From Clostridiales bacterium (GTDB lineage: Bacteria; Bacillota_A; Clostridia; Christensenellales; Christensenellaceae), in assembly GCA_003149735.1 (NCBI GenBank), contig QANA01000051.1, positions 1 to 7,195 of the forward strand: a stretch of DNA of 7,195 nucleotides, written 5' to 3'. Under the pieces are notes generated by a model. The model was not told the origin of the DNA. It made no database searches and worked only from the letters and a program-made list of their open reading frames with translations. Each line of letters begins with the position of its first letter. Position 1 is the stretch's first letter. This document shows positions 6,612-7,195 of the stretch, piece by piece. The translations under genes were made by a program, and so were the position numbers.

Positions 6612-7151
6612 TTACTTAATAAAAGGCATTCCCATGAATGTCAAGAGCTCACGAGCTTCTTCGTCAGTCTTAGCAGTCGTAACAATTACGATATCCATAC
6701 CACGAATCTTTTCCACCTTGTCGAAATCGATTTCGGGGAAGACCAACTGTTCGCGAAGCCCCAGTGCGTAGTTTCCTCTGCCGTCAAACGAGTTGGCAGA
6801 AACACCACGGAAGTCTCTGATGCGCGGAATAGCAATACTGATCAGCTTATCCACGAATTCATACATTCTATCGCCTCTGATCGTAACTTTGGCACCGACC
6901 TTCATACCTTCACGCACTTTAAAGTTTGCTACGGATTTCTTTGCCAGAGTTACAACCGGCTTCTGTCCGGAAATATCAGTCAGCTCTGCAAGGGCGGATT
7001 CCAGTGCCTTGGGGTTATCCTTGATATCTCCCATACCCATGTTGATGACTACTTTTTCCAGCTTGGGAACTTGCATTACGCTCTTGTAGTTGAACTTCTG
7101 CATCATAGCGGGAACAATTTCCGCTTTGTAAGTATCTTTCAGTCTAGGCAA
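6612..7151 (-). CDS. rplE: 50S ribosomal protein L5
   Basis: This encodes L5, which binds 5S rRNA in the central protuberance of the large subunit and contacts the P-site tRNA and S13. The 179-residue product has the usual bacterial length. Family hallmarks are visible: VVINMGMGD near residues 34-42, SGQKPV at 61-66, a basic [13 protein letters not shown] stretch from 71, RDFRG at 112-116, FDGRGNY at 122-128 and GMDI at 151-154. The start is a TTG codon, giving the normal N-terminus MPRLK, with GGGAGG eight bases upstream; no better in-frame ATG is present. It follows rplX and precedes rpsN. In E. coli S8 represses the spc operon at the start of this gene; I could not recognise an S8-type RNA site here. 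Confidence 0.98.
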   Translation of the reverse strand: MPRLKDTYKAEIVPAMMQKFNYKSVMQVPKLEKVVINMGMGDIKDNPKALESALAELTDISGQKPVVTLAKKSVANFKVREGMKVGAKVTIRGDRMYEFVDKLISIAIPRIRDFRGVSANSFDGRGNYALGLREQLVFPEIDFDKVEKIRGMDIVIVTTAKTDEEARELLTFMGMPFIK

Positions 7152-7171
7152 TTTCGGTTCCTCCCTTCTGC

Positions 7172-7195
7172 TTATTTGCCGATGGTTGCGCCGCA
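7172..7195 (-). CDS. rplX: 50S ribosomal protein L24, C-terminal end only (partial)
   Basis: Only the last seven codons and a TAA stop are in the window; they read CGATIGK, which fits the C-terminus of bacterial L24, where a conserved lysine/cysteine-rich tail ends in a similar way. L24 is an assembly-initiator protein of the large subunit. The position directly before rplE, with 20 bases between the stop and the next start, is the standard spc-operon order and supports the call more than the residues do. The rest of the gene lies beyond the right edge. Confidence 0.8.
   Translation of the reverse strand, partial: CGATIGK

Noticed and set aside
7149..7175. Possible S8-binding hairpin before rplE, as in E. 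coli
   Set aside because: No convincing stem or S8-type core could be recognised in the short rplX-rplE gap.

Overview
The window is a stretch of the bacterial spc ribosomal-protein operon and the start of the following alpha-type cluster, all read on the minus strand. In transcription order (high to low coordinates) it holds: the last codons of rplX (L24), rplE (L5), rpsN (zinc-type S14), rpsH (S8), rplF (L6), rplR (L18), rpsE (S5), rpmD (L30), rplO (L15), secY, adk, map, a small KOW-domain RNA-binding protein, infA (IF-1), rpmJ (L36) and the first three quarters of rpsM (S13). Every long open frame on the plus strand, and the overlapping frames on the minus strand, are shadows of these genes.

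The organism is most likely a member of the Bacillota. Shine-Dalgarno sequences are strong and close to AGGAGG, S14 is the short four-cysteine form, adenylate kinase has the four-cysteine zinc LID typical of Gram-positive lineages, and a KOW-domain protein sits between map and infA, as in Clostridia and Negativicutes. Class-level assignment (perhaps Negativicutes) is only a guess from the look of the proteins.

Region by region: 2627-7195 is a tightly packed run from rplX to secY, with gaps of 1 to about 30 bases. Most stop codons are fused to or touch the next gene's Shine-Dalgarno. From 727 to 2615, adk, map, the KOW gene and infA follow, with an ATGA overlap at adk/map. Two longer gaps follow: 558-726 (infA-rpmJ) and 285-434 (rpmJ-rpsM). 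The first carries a good sigma-A-type promoter candidate, an AT-rich upstream tract, a perfect 12-bp inverted repeat over the -10 box and a second hairpin in front of rpmJ. The second carries a 10-bp stem-loop with a short U-run behind it.

The genes work together in making and using ribosomes. Ten ribosomal proteins (two of them partial) are co-expressed with the SecY channel for membrane insertion and export, the kinase that balances adenine nucleotides, the enzyme that trims initiator methionine, initiation factor 1 and a probable ribosome-associated RNA-binding protein. I see no mobile element, CRISPR array, tRNA or novel multi-gene system. What merits a second look is the regulatory DNA around rpmJ, the KOW protein, the UUG/GUG starts and a few local protein differences.
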